59,131 bases of DNA from a virus: positions 1-59,131 of IMG/VR virus record IMGVR_UViG_3300044824_000068; one strand, given 5' to 3'. Shown here in pieces: positions 40,139-47,525 of the stretch. A model generated the notes under the pieces. That model was not told where the DNA came from and made no database searches. It worked only from the letters and a program-made list of their open reading frames with translations. Made by a program: the position numbers and the translations under genes. Every line of letters begins with the position of its first letter. Position 1 is the first letter of the stretch.

Positions 40139-41584
40139 ATGAACGACGCAATTAATCAAGTTTTGCAAGGCCTAGATCAAGGTATCGTGTCAGCTGCTGA
40201 CATCGAGAACTTGAACAAGGCTATTACCGCCGGTTACGGCGGGGCTGGTAAGCCTACCGACCTCACCTATGGTGGCGTGTTACAGGCTGAATCTCTAGAG
40301 GCTACTCTCAAGTCGATTACTTTTGACATGAAGAACCTTAAGTTTTGGCCAGCCATTTCGGTTGACAAAGCCTACAACTTGTTCGAGCAATACAATCGCT
40401 TGATCAGTTACGGTTCTGACAGCGCACCTTACATCGGTGAAGGTGGAGCTCCTCAGGAAGAAGACAGCACGTACGTACGTGACGGTCAAAAGATCGTGTT
40501 CTTCGGTACTCGTCGTAGGGTTTCGCACCAGATGACGTTGGTACGTGTAACTGTTGGTGACATTGTCGCTCAACAGGCAAAAGAAGGCACGATGCATCTC
40601 CTCAAGAACGTAGAGCGCGAGCTTTACTGGGGCAATGCGCACTTCATGAACCAACAAACTGGTCTTGAATCCGGTTCCGACGCTGATATCCCAGTGAACA
40701 ACATCGCAATGTGCGGTCTGTTAAAGCAGCTCCAAAAGGGCGACACAGATGCTCAGATGCAAGCTGGTGACTTCCTCGGATACGGTGATTCTAGCTCGAT
40801 CGTTACTGATCTTGCTGGTCAAGTCATGGCTCAGGATGACATTGAACGTCTTGCAGTTATTGCCTTGGAAAACTTCGGTGCTCCGGATCAATTGCACATC
40901 GAACCAGCAGCCTTGTCTGCCTTCGTTAAGCAGTTCTATCCTCAGTTCCGTTCGGCTCCAGGTCTTGCTAACCAAACGGTTGGCTACGACGTCAGCAAGG
41001 TGCAAACCACTGCTGGCGCTGTTGACCTCAAGCCAAATCTCTTCCTACGTCCACGTAGCGGCGTTCGCGCCCTTGCGGTGAACGCGTTGGCCCCACAAGC
41101 AACCTTTACTGCAGTGCCTTCGGCAGTTGCAGTTACGACTTCTAGCTTCGCAGCTGGTGTCTATCAGGTTTCTGTGACGGCAGTGAACGACGCTGGTGAA
41201 TCTTCACCAATCAGCAGCTCAGTGACGCTTGCAGCAGGTAACAACCTCTCGCTCGCTATCGCTTCGGCACCAGCTGGCGTTAAGTACTGGAAGCTATATA
41301 TCTCTGCTCCAGGCGGCGCTGCAGGAACTCAGAAGTTCGCAGGCAACTGGGCTAACCAAGGATCTACCAACTATGTCAGCTCCAACGTTCAGCTCCCTGG
41401 TCTCGGAGAAGCATTCTTGCTCGACATGAGTGCTGAGTGTATGCGCTTCAAGCAACTTGCTCCTTTGAGCAAGATCAACTTCGCGATCGTAACGACCGCG
41501 TTGGAGTTTGCGATTGTTATGTACGGAGCCCTCTTCGTATACACCCCTCGCTTCAACTGCTTGTTCCGTAACATAGGCAAATAA
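40139..41584 (+). CDS. Major capsid protein with inserted Ig-like domain
   Basis: 481 residues, in the standard position after scaffold, with a strong AAAGGAG site. The N-terminus (NKAITAGYGGAGKPT, then YGGVLQAESLE) and the long core (VDKAYNLFEQYNRLISYG, EREL YWGNAHFMNQ region, then QFYPQFRSAPG) fit an HK97-fold capsid protein of the large-myovirus type. Residues about 320-420 form a fibronectin/Ig-like insertion (AAGVYQVSVTAVNDAGESSP, later KYWKLYISAPGG), a known way for capsids to display a surface domain. The C-terminus ends in the core strand ALFVYTPRFNCLFRNIG. A terminator follows. Confidence 0.88.
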   Translation: MNDAINQVLQGLDQGIVSAADIENLNKAITAGYGGAGKPTDLTYGGVLQAESLEATLKSITFDMKNLKFWPAISVDKAYNLFEQYNRLISYGSDSAPYIGEGGAPQEEDSTYVRDGQKIVFFGTRRRVSHQMTLVRVTVGDIVAQQAKEGTMHLLKNVERELYWGNAHFMNQQTGLESGSDADIPVNNIAMCGLLKQLQKGDTDAQMQAGDFLGYGDSSSIVTDLAGQVMAQDDIERLAVIALENFGAPDQLHIEPAALSAFVKQFYPQFRSAPGLANQTVGYDVSKVQTTAGAVDLKPNLFLRPRSGVRALAVNALAPQATFTAVPSAVAVTTSSFAAGVYQVSVTAVNDAGESSPISSSVTLAAGNNLSLAIASAPAGVKYWKLYISAPGGAAGTQKFAGNWANQGSTNYVSSNVQLPGLGEAFLLDMSAECMRFKQLAPLSKINFAIVTTALEFAIVMYGALFVYTPRFNCLFRNIGK

Positions 41585-41613
41585 GTAAAGCGCAATAAAA
41601 GCGCGAAAGATAC

Positions 41614-41647
41614 AGGGCTGGCACGAAAGTGCTGGCCCTTTTCTTTT
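41614..41647 (+). terminator. Rho-independent terminator after the capsid gene
   Basis: Ten-pair stem GGGCTGGCAC (41615-41624) with GTGCTGGCCC (41629-41638; two G-T pairs), loop GAAA, then TTTTCTTTTT. Ends the head operon. Confidence 0.9.
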
Positions 41648-41652
41648 TAAGG

Positions 41653-41658
41653 TATAAT
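41653..41658 (+). promoter_or_regulatory. -10 promoter (TATAAT) after the terminator
   Basis: TATAAT, six bases (AACTAC), ATG at 41665. It starts immediately after the terminator T-run, exactly as at 19321. Confidence 0.58.
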
Positions 41659-41664
41659 AACTAC

Positions 41665-42150
41665 ATGACTAACGAAGATATTCTTGAGAAGCAGGTAGAG
41701 GCACTAGAAAAACTACTTCAACTTCGCTCTGCGATAATCGAGGAGTTAGAAGCTAAACTTTCTAAACTAGAGAATGATATTGCAAGGGCTAACACTCTTC
41801 CTTATGTTCCCGGTGTTTCTATTCCTTGGGTTGGACCTCCACAATGGATGCCACAACAGCCATTTATTGGTGGAGCTGGTGGCAGTTCGATAACCATCTC
41901 AAGTACATGCCCTGACGGATCCTCTCATCAGTTTCCGCAGTATGGTCTCTCGGCTGGCTCCCAGTGCTGTTCCAAATGCGGACAATATAACCTAAGTGGT
42001 AACGGCACTGTAACTGTAGGTGGATCTGGGATGACATCCATCCAGAACTTGCAACCCGGTGGCGCTGGTAACATCCAAACTACCGGCTATATGCAACCTG
42101 TCGACCCAATGACCGGTAACGTCTACACTCTAACAAACGTTGTTAAATAG
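41665..42150 (+). CDS. Hypothetical protein: coiled coil plus Cys-rich C-terminal part
   Basis: 161 residues from ATG 41665; an upstream frame start lies inside the terminator. The N-terminal 45 residues form a coiled coil (EKQVEALEKLLQLRSAIIEE). A Pro/Gly-rich middle leads to SAGSQCCSKCGQYN, a possible half zinc knuckle, and a Gly/Thr-rich tail. Location after the capsid gene suggests a virion part. Ends in TAG. Confidence 0.55.
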   Translation: MTNEDILEKQVEALEKLLQLRSAIIEELEAKLSKLENDIARANTLPYVPGVSIPWVGPPQWMPQQPFIGGAGGSSITISSTCPDGSSHQFPQYGLSAGSQCCSKCGQYNLSGNGTVTVGGSGMTSIQNLQPGGAGNIQTTGYMQPVDPMTGNVYTLTNVVK

Positions 42151-42158
42151 GCATTCCG

Positions 42159-42164
42159 TATAAT
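42159..42164 (+). promoter_or_regulatory. -10 promoter (TATAAT) of thymidylate kinase
   Basis: TATAAT, six bases (TGCTCC), ATG at 42171. No ribosome binding site. Confidence 0.55.
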
Positions 42165-42170
42165 TGCTCC

Positions 42171-42827
42171 ATGAAAAGAGCAAAGTATATTTGTCTTGAA
42201 GGCACCGAGGGTGTTGGCAAGACAACCCAAACTCAAAAACTCGTAGACCATCTCAGGGCCAAAGGCTATAAGGTTTTACAGACTAAAGAACCAGGCACCT
42301 CCCATGCCCCTCTAACGCTTCAGCTGAGAGGCATCATGCTTGACAAGCAATACGACGAGCAGCTAACGGCTCCAGCTAGGGAGTTGATTAGTCAAGCTAT
42401 CAGGTCAATTCACTTGGAGAAGGTGGTTGCTCCCGGACTAACGGAATATGACTATGTCGTCCAAGATAGAGGAATCCTGTCGGGTTTCTCATACGGTCAT
42501 GCCTGTGGCAATCCCATGGAAGATCTAGTTGCATTAAGCACTTACGTAACCGATCCTGTTATCGGTCAGTTTATCGATGGCTTATATGACAGTATAATAT
42601 ATCTTAAGGGAGATACTTCTGCTGGCCTTAAGAAAGCACTTCAATCGAAGCAAGAATTTGCAGCAGGAGATGCAATGGAGGCAAGAGGTAACTCATTCCT
42701 TCAAAAAGTCTCGTCCAACATGGATGAGTTATCTAAATCCTTTAACACAAGTGTCATCTCAGTGGACGGCAAAAACATCGAAGAGGTGTTCAGTGAAATT
42801 CTGCGCGCTCTTGACATCGGAGAATAA
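42171..42827 (+). CDS. tmk: Thymidylate kinase
   Basis: 218 residues, close to the usual 210. Walker A is EGTEGVGKTTQ (10-20); TKEPGTSHAPL matches the EPG motif; VVQDRGILSGFSYG holds the DR motif that positions dTMP. The enzyme phosphorylates dTMP to dTDP and, with the dUTPase encoded at 9492, supports dTTP supply. The LID region is short. The next gene follows after 3 bases. Confidence 0.88.
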   Translation: MKRAKYICLEGTEGVGKTTQTQKLVDHLRAKGYKVLQTKEPGTSHAPLTLQLRGIMLDKQYDEQLTAPARELISQAIRSIHLEKVVAPGLTEYDYVVQDRGILSGFSYGHACGNPMEDLVALSTYVTDPVIGQFIDGLYDSIIYLKGDTSAGLKKALQSKQEFAAGDAMEARGNSFLQKVSSNMDELSKSFNTSVISVDGKNIEEVFSEILRALDIGE

Positions 42828-42830
42828 GTA

Positions 42831-43646
42831 ATGGCATCAAATAAAATCATCAAGCCAAAGGGCCCAAAGGTTCTCATATTCGACATAGAGACGGCACCGA
42901 TCATCGGGCACGTGTGGAGTCTGTGGGAAAATAACCTTGGCTTAAATCAAGTCGTATCCGACTGGCATTGCTTAAGCTGGAGCGCAAAATGGCTAGGCGA
43001 TGCTCCTAACAAGGTAATGTACGATGACCAGCGCAACGAGAAGAATATCCAAGACGACAAGCGACTATTAAAGGGGATCTGGGATCTTCTGGATCAAGCT
43101 GATGTTGTTATCACGCAGAATGGTGTTCACTTCGATAAGAAGAAGTTGAATGCAAGATTCATCATGAATGGGTTTCAGCGCCCCAGTACCTATAAGCACA
43201 TCGATACGAAGCTCATCGCTGGCAAGCATTTCGGCTTTACCTCTAACAAACTGGAGTACATGACCGATAAGCTTTGCGTCAAATACAAGAAGCTTAAGCA
43301 TACTAAGTTTCCTGGACACGAGATGTGGACTGAATGCTTGAAGGGCAATCTTGACGCGTGGAAAGAGATGGAAAAGTACAACAAGTACGATGTTCTGGCT
43401 CTAGAGGAGCTTTACCAGAAGCTCATCCCGTGGGATAGCACGATCAATTTCAACCTATACCACGACGACGAAGAGCACATCTGTAAGTGCGGTGGTAAGA
43501 ACCATATGAAGAATGGTTTCTACTACACGAACGTTGGAAAATTCCAGAAGTATAGATGTAAGGGGTGCGGTGCAGAAACAAGAGACCGATTCAATCTTTT
43601 CACTAAGGAAAAGAAAGATTCGTTAAGACAAGGGACAGTAGGCTAA
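42831..43646 (+). CDS. DEDD-type 3'-5' exonuclease with C-terminal zinc ribbon
   Basis: 271 residues. Exo I is LIFDIETAP (D18, E20); Exo II is ITQNGVHFDKKKL (about 97); Exo III is KYNKYDVLALEELY (about 180), the DEDDy arrangement with a conserved Tyr. Thus it is a DnaQ-superfamily exonuclease related to those in family B polymerases. The last 60 residues carry a zinc ribbon (HICKCGGKNH, then YRCKGCGAET) that could bind DNA or a partner. Since the phage replicase is C-family without built-in exonuclease, it may proofread in trans. It lies between thymidylate kinase and a CYTH protein. Confidence 0.85.
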   Translation: MASNKIIKPKGPKVLIFDIETAPIIGHVWSLWENNLGLNQVVSDWHCLSWSAKWLGDAPNKVMYDDQRNEKNIQDDKRLLKGIWDLLDQADVVITQNGVHFDKKKLNARFIMNGFQRPSTYKHIDTKLIAGKHFGFTSNKLEYMTDKLCVKYKKLKHTKFPGHEMWTECLKGNLDAWKEMEKYNKYDVLALEELYQKLIPWDSTINFNLYHDDEEHICKCGGKNHMKNGFYYTNVGKFQKYRCKGCGAETRDRFNLFTKEKKDSLRQGTVG

Positions 43647-43647
43647 T

Positions 43648-44208
43648 ATGCAGTTCAAAGAGATCGAGTATAAGTACGACGGGGCATCTATGGAGATGCA
43701 GAAGTTCACCGATCTCATGGAGACATTCCCCATCAAGAAGAAGATGATGGTTAGCTCATACGACGACTACTTCGTCGATGCCGCAGGTAACTTCATAAGG
43801 TACCGATATACAGATGGTCGCGGTGAGCTAACGATAAAGAGGAAGCTTAGCGAGAAAAACAACAACGAACGTATTGAGGTCAATGTCCCCACGGCTGGGG
43901 ACAACCTCAAGACCGTTACCGCTTTCGTTGATCTCCTAGGATATAAGCATAATTTTGGAATCTACAAGACGTGCAAGATATACTGGATCGACAAGGTCGT
44001 TATGGTGTACTACGTGGTATACGATAAGGATCTCAAGGAAATGAGGCGTTTCGTAGAGATCGAAGCGGACGAGGACCTTCAGTGGGACACAGAAGAACAG
44101 GCCTGGGAGGAGATCGCTAAGTATGAGAAACTTCTTGAGCCGCTGGGCATCACGCCTAAAAATCGACTTAAAAAGTCCCTTTTCGAGATTTTCAGAAAAA
44201 CAGCCTAG
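43648..44208 (+). CDS. CYTH-domain protein (triphosphate-binding)
   Basis: 186 residues. The N-terminus has the CYTH signature ExExK as EIEYK (5-9), followed by strands with the alternating basic and acidic residues of the tunnel: YIDDYF-type YDDYFVDAAGNFIRYRY, ELTIKRKLSEK, MRRFVEIEADED. CYTH enzymes hydrolyse triphosphates (thiamine triphosphate, tripolyphosphate, RNA 5' ends) or make cAMP. Which of these applies is unknown. It starts two bases after the exonuclease stop and ends in TAG. Confidence 0.8.
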   Translation: MQFKEIEYKYDGASMEMQKFTDLMETFPIKKKMMVSSYDDYFVDAAGNFIRYRYTDGRGELTIKRKLSEKNNNERIEVNVPTAGDNLKTVTAFVDLLGYKHNFGIYKTCKIYWIDKVVMVYYVVYDKDLKEMRRFVEIEADEDLQWDTEEQAWEEIAKYEKLLEPLGITPKNRLKKSLFEIFRKTA

Positions 44209-44368
44209 ACTGACATCAGGCGTTTACGAGGACCTCATTTATCTCCTTTCAAGGTTAGAAATAAGGTCAGCTGCAAGTACAACCCCGTATCGCATAGCCT
44301 GGGCCACTGCTAGAAGAATGATAGAAAGAGCTCCCAAGCACCCGAAGTATACAAAGTCGGGTTTTTAG
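44123..44368 (+). CDS. Hypothetical basic small protein overlapping the CYTH gene
   Basis: 81 residues in another frame, starting 86 bases inside the CYTH gene after GGAGGAG. The last 50 codons lie outside the overlap and look coding (GVYEDLIYLLSRLEIRSAAS, then RRMIERAP). The exact start is uncertain; a later one would shorten the overlap. Ends in TAG. Confidence 0.45.
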   Translation: MRNFLSRWASRLKIDLKSPFSRFSEKQPRLTSGVYEDLIYLLSRLEIRSAASTTPYRIAWATARRMIERAPKHPKYTKSGF

Positions 44369-44381
44369 GTTAAACTCACGG

Positions 44382-44387
44382 TATAAT
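44382..44387 (+). promoter_or_regulatory. -10 promoter (TATAAT) of the second virion cluster
   Basis: CGGTATAAT followed by a 25-base leader with TTTTAGGAG before the GTG start at 44413. Confidence 0.55.
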
Positions 44388-44412
44388 AGTCCTATAACTT
44401 TTAGGAGATACC

Positions 44413-44781
44413 GTGAAATCAGCAAATACAGTTTCTGAAAACCTCAGACAAGCCGAGACAGGTCTAGCATGGGTAGAGTTGCTATCTGGCGCGATGGGTA
44501 CATTAAAACTCAAGCAGTCCCAGACGTTCAGAGTTAGAGCTACAGGCGCTACCACAGTCACGATTGATGGGCTGCTTGCCATGACGATGAGTGCAGGCGA
44601 GATTGCCATCTTTAATACTGGCCAAGGTAGTCCAGACGACACCAGTCCTTACATCACTGTTGTTATCGGTGGTGCTGCCGCATTCGTTCAGCTTGGTGCT
44701 GATGAGCTCCGTCAGAGACTCACTGTAAATTCATATAATAATCCTGCTCAATTACCAATTGAGAACCCTGAACAGCCTTAA
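44413..44781 (+). CDS. Probable virion protein
   Basis: 122 residues starting with GTG. Beta-rich sequence with Thr/Val alternation (QTFRVRATGATTVTIDGLLA), a pattern seen in small capsid or tail accessory proteins. Tail ends in Pro/Asn/Glu residues. No family motif. It leads the second cluster of virion-type genes. Confidence 0.55.
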   Translation: MKSANTVSENLRQAETGLAWVELLSGAMGTLKLKQSQTFRVRATGATTVTIDGLLAMTMSAGEIAIFNTGQGSPDDTSPYITVVIGGAAAFVQLGADELRQRLTVNSYNNPAQLPIENPEQP

Positions 44782-44793
44782 TAGGAGCTTCTT

Positions 44794-45957
44794 GTGGAAC
44801 TCAAAAGTTTCAGGGAGGTCCTCCTTAAAAAGGCGGATGGTAATCCCTACTTACAGACATTGATCAAGTATGCTAAGGATGAACTCATCGCTGAGGAAGT
44901 TCTTGAAGCTCTACTAAAGATGGCAGAGCCTTCTGCTGCTATGGGTCGCGGTGCTAACCACGCCGTTACCTCGTACGCTGCAGGCATGAAACCTGTACAC
45001 GTAGAACAACTTCGAGACGCTCTCGGTCACCACATCTCTCATTACAAAGGTGCACTGAAGGCACATCATGAAGCAGAACCTGGTCCTCAAAAAGAAAAGA
45101 TGCGCAACGTTGCAGATAAGCATCTCAACCAGATCATACCATTGATGCACCTCGCAGGTAAGGCAAGCAAGCATTCAGGTGGAAATCTAACTATCGACTA
45201 TCCTAGTACCACACCTTGGGAAACAAACTATACATCTACCGAAAGACTTCCAAACGGCAAGCTCAAGGAAGGCACAAAGGACCTTGGTCGCAGGATCTCT
45301 CCCAATGCAAACCGCGCCAAGAACCCAAGAGCTGTACCGAATTACAGGTACCTTGAGATGCCGCCACACCCAGGTCACGCCGCTACAGAGAAGTCGCCTC
45401 ACAAAGGTGGATATCCATTCGAGGAGATCCAACTTGGAACTCCTATGAAGCGCGATGCCGGCCAAGCATATCTCCCTGTAGAAAACGTAAAGGGCATCAA
45501 GGATTATGTGCCTCACCCGTTCGATGCGCATCCAGTACATCGTCACGCCGATACTCCTCAGCATGAGCTCGGACCTGAGCATCACGAGATGATTAATTCT
45601 GGTCTTGCCAGCTGGGCAGATAGTGAACCTCACAAACAGTGGCTTGCAGATCAGAAGGCGAAGCACGCTGCTGATCCGGAAGCTTACAAGGCTAGAGGCG
45701 CTAAGAAGCCCAAGCATGTGTACGACGGTATTCCACTTCAAGAGATGGAGCATCATAAGAATGCTCCAGTACAAGCGTCTGCGCCCGCAGAAGCCGAATC
45801 GAAAATTGCCGCTCAATCGCCTAACAAAGAACCTAAAAAGTCGGCCAAGGAAGCTGACCTTGATCAGAGAAGAAAAGTTTGGAGCACCTTAGATAAAGAA
45901 GCCAAGAAGCATTTCAAAGAAGGAAAGATGTTTCCTGAAGATGAATTTAAGGTGTAA
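44794..45957 (+). CDS. Hypothetical virion-cluster protein, His/Pro-rich
   Basis: 387 residues from a GTG start. The first 50 residues are helical; the rest is unusually rich in His, Pro and Lys (YVPHPFDAHPVHRHADTPQH), with a basic acidic-tipped C-terminus. It may be an internal head protein or a substrate of the maturation protease. Unknown family. The next gene starts at its stop. Confidence 0.58.
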   Translation: MELKSFREVLLKKADGNPYLQTLIKYAKDELIAEEVLEALLKMAEPSAAMGRGANHAVTSYAAGMKPVHVEQLRDALGHHISHYKGALKAHHEAEPGPQKEKMRNVADKHLNQIIPLMHLAGKASKHSGGNLTIDYPSTTPWETNYTSTERLPNGKLKEGTKDLGRRISPNANRAKNPRAVPNYRYLEMPPHPGHAATEKSPHKGGYPFEEIQLGTPMKRDAGQAYLPVENVKGIKDYVPHPFDAHPVHRHADTPQHELGPEHHEMINSGLASWADSEPHKQWLADQKAKHAADPEAYKARGAKKPKHVYDGIPLQEMEHHKNAPVQASAPAEAESKIAAQSPNKEPKKSAKEADLDQRRKVWSTLDKEAKKHFKEGKMFPEDEFKV

Positions 45958-47525
45958 TGAAAATGTCAGCACTTATAAAGACACCAAAATCTGAAGATCT
46001 TGAAAGCTTAGAAGCCATACTGCTTAAGGCACGTAGGCGTCTATCTGACGAGGTCGAAGATCCAGACGAGCAAGAACAATCGCTGGAAGATCAAGGCATG
46101 CACGAGTTGGACCCTGATGAGCAGGACAACGCCGACAAGTGGTTGCAAGAAAACGATCCTGAGAAAAAGGATGAGGACGATGACGATGAACCTAAAGAAT
46201 ATGATGAGTTCCGCCCAGGCGAAGATGAAGATGCTTATAGACAAAGCATCGGGCTCGATGAAAGCCCTGATGCAGAACCTCAAGATGAAGGTAGTGAGCC
46301 TGTTGCAGAAGATGAAACTTCTGGAGCAGAAGGAGGAGCAAGTGATCAAGGAGAAGGTAGTCCAGATCAAGTCGAAGATGAAGAGGAAGAGCCCGCCGAA
46401 GAAGTAAAGCCAGAGGGTCGTTTCCCTCAGCCTTCCAAGGAAGAAATTGCTGAGATGCGTCAGCATACTCGTCCGTGGGAGCAGAACGCCAGAGAGAAGA
46501 CTCGTCTTGAAGCTGAAGCTCACAAGAATCCAGTGCTGCATCATCAAGGAAAGATGATCGAAGCTAGGAATGCTGCACACAACCCTCATCAAGAAGCTTA
46601 CGCTAAGTTTCAAGCTTCGCCAGACTATCAGAATGCAGATCCTGTCACACAGATGGAGATGGATAGCAAGTTTGAATCCGACTTCCATAAGGAGAACCCA
46701 GAGTATCTAGCTAATGCGGCCAAGCTTCATGGACAAGCTCACGTTGAAGGTTTGCAAGGCATGGGTGAAGGTTTCGGTCATAAAAAGGACAGCATCCAAC
46801 ATATCAGGCAAGGTGGCGCAAGCCCTGAGACTCCTATGTCTGTTGAAGAGGGTATGCAGCACGCTGGCGGTGCTAAAGGTGAAGAGGGCACTACCGGTTC
46901 CATGGTGCAAGACCCTGCTTCGGCTTTTGCCCAGCATCACAGGAAGTTCCTGGAAGAGATGGGAGCAAAGCATGAAGATAAGGCTAGTGCCAAGCAGCAG
47001 AAGTATAGCGATATGGCGCAGGACTACGCTAAAAAACTCGGTAGCCAAAGCGGTGTCGATCTTAAGTCTATGGTGAGCAAGCATCCACCGGATGTAGCTG
47101 ACAGATTGAAGAGGATAGATAGCTTTAAGAATGCTAACACATCGAAGCAGCAACAAAAGCCTCAGGCTAAATCTAAGGTTGATAGTTTTTTTGAGCAGTA
47201 CCATCCGCTCATCGGCATGCATGCTCATAAGGTGCTCAACAAGTTAGGATTAGATAAGAAGAACGTGGATCTTGGTGTACTACATGAAGCTGGCATGCAC
47301 GGTTTGATGCAGGCCATAAATGACTACGATCACGAGAATCCAGGTAAGGCTAGCTTTGCTACCCATGCCGGTAATAAGATAAGTGGACTTATGCAGACGG
47401 CCATGAGGGATCAGATGCAGACGCCACAGCAGCTCACCTCTGAAGCTAATAAGTTTCAGCATAAGCAGCAAGCTTCGGTGCCGAAGGTAACTATGCCTAA
47501 GCCTGAAGGAGGAACGAATGAGTAA
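45957..47525 (+). CDS. Acidic virion-cluster protein with C-terminal sigma region 2-like domain
   Basis: 522 residues. The first 160 are extremely acidic and disordered (KKDEDDDDEPKEYDE). The middle is Gln/His/Glu-rich and helical. Residues about 410-488 read FFEQYHPLIGMHAHKVLNKL, then DLGVLHEAGMHGLMQAINDY, GKASFATHAGNKISGLMQTA, MRDQ. This follows sigma70 region 2: L..AIAKR-type helix, DLIQEG..GLL.A...FD, then FSTYA...I..AI.R..RD, with the core-binding DL and the FAT-type motif in the right order. It may be a sigma-like factor carried in the head. No region 4 is in the same protein; a region 4-like helix-turn-helix is encoded at 35841. Confidence 0.62.
   Translation: MKMSALIKTPKSEDLESLEAILLKARRRLSDEVEDPDEQEQSLEDQGMHELDPDEQDNADKWLQENDPEKKDEDDDDEPKEYDEFRPGEDEDAYRQSIGLDESPDAEPQDEGSEPVAEDETSGAEGGASDQGEGSPDQVEDEEEEPAEEVKPEGRFPQPSKEEIAEMRQHTRPWEQNAREKTRLEAEAHKNPVLHHQGKMIEARNAAHNPHQEAYAKFQASPDYQNADPVTQMEMDSKFESDFHKENPEYLANAAKLHGQAHVEGLQGMGEGFGHKKDSIQHIRQGGASPETPMSVEEGMQHAGGAKGEEGTTGSMVQDPASAFAQHHRKFLEEMGAKHEDKASAKQQKYSDMAQDYAKKLGSQSGVDLKSMVSKHPPDVADRLKRIDSFKNANTSKQQQKPQAKSKVDSFFEQYHPLIGMHAHKVLNKLGLDKKNVDLGVLHEAGMHGLMQAINDYDHENPGKASFATHAGNKISGLMQTAMRDQMQTPQQLTSEANKFQHKQQASVPKVTMPKPEGGTNE

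Noticed and set aside
46041-46688. Minus-strand frame of 215 codons with many hydrophobic residues
   Set aside because: It is antisense to Asp/Glu-rich codons, which read as Phe/Leu/Ile on the other strand; an artefact of the acidic protein.
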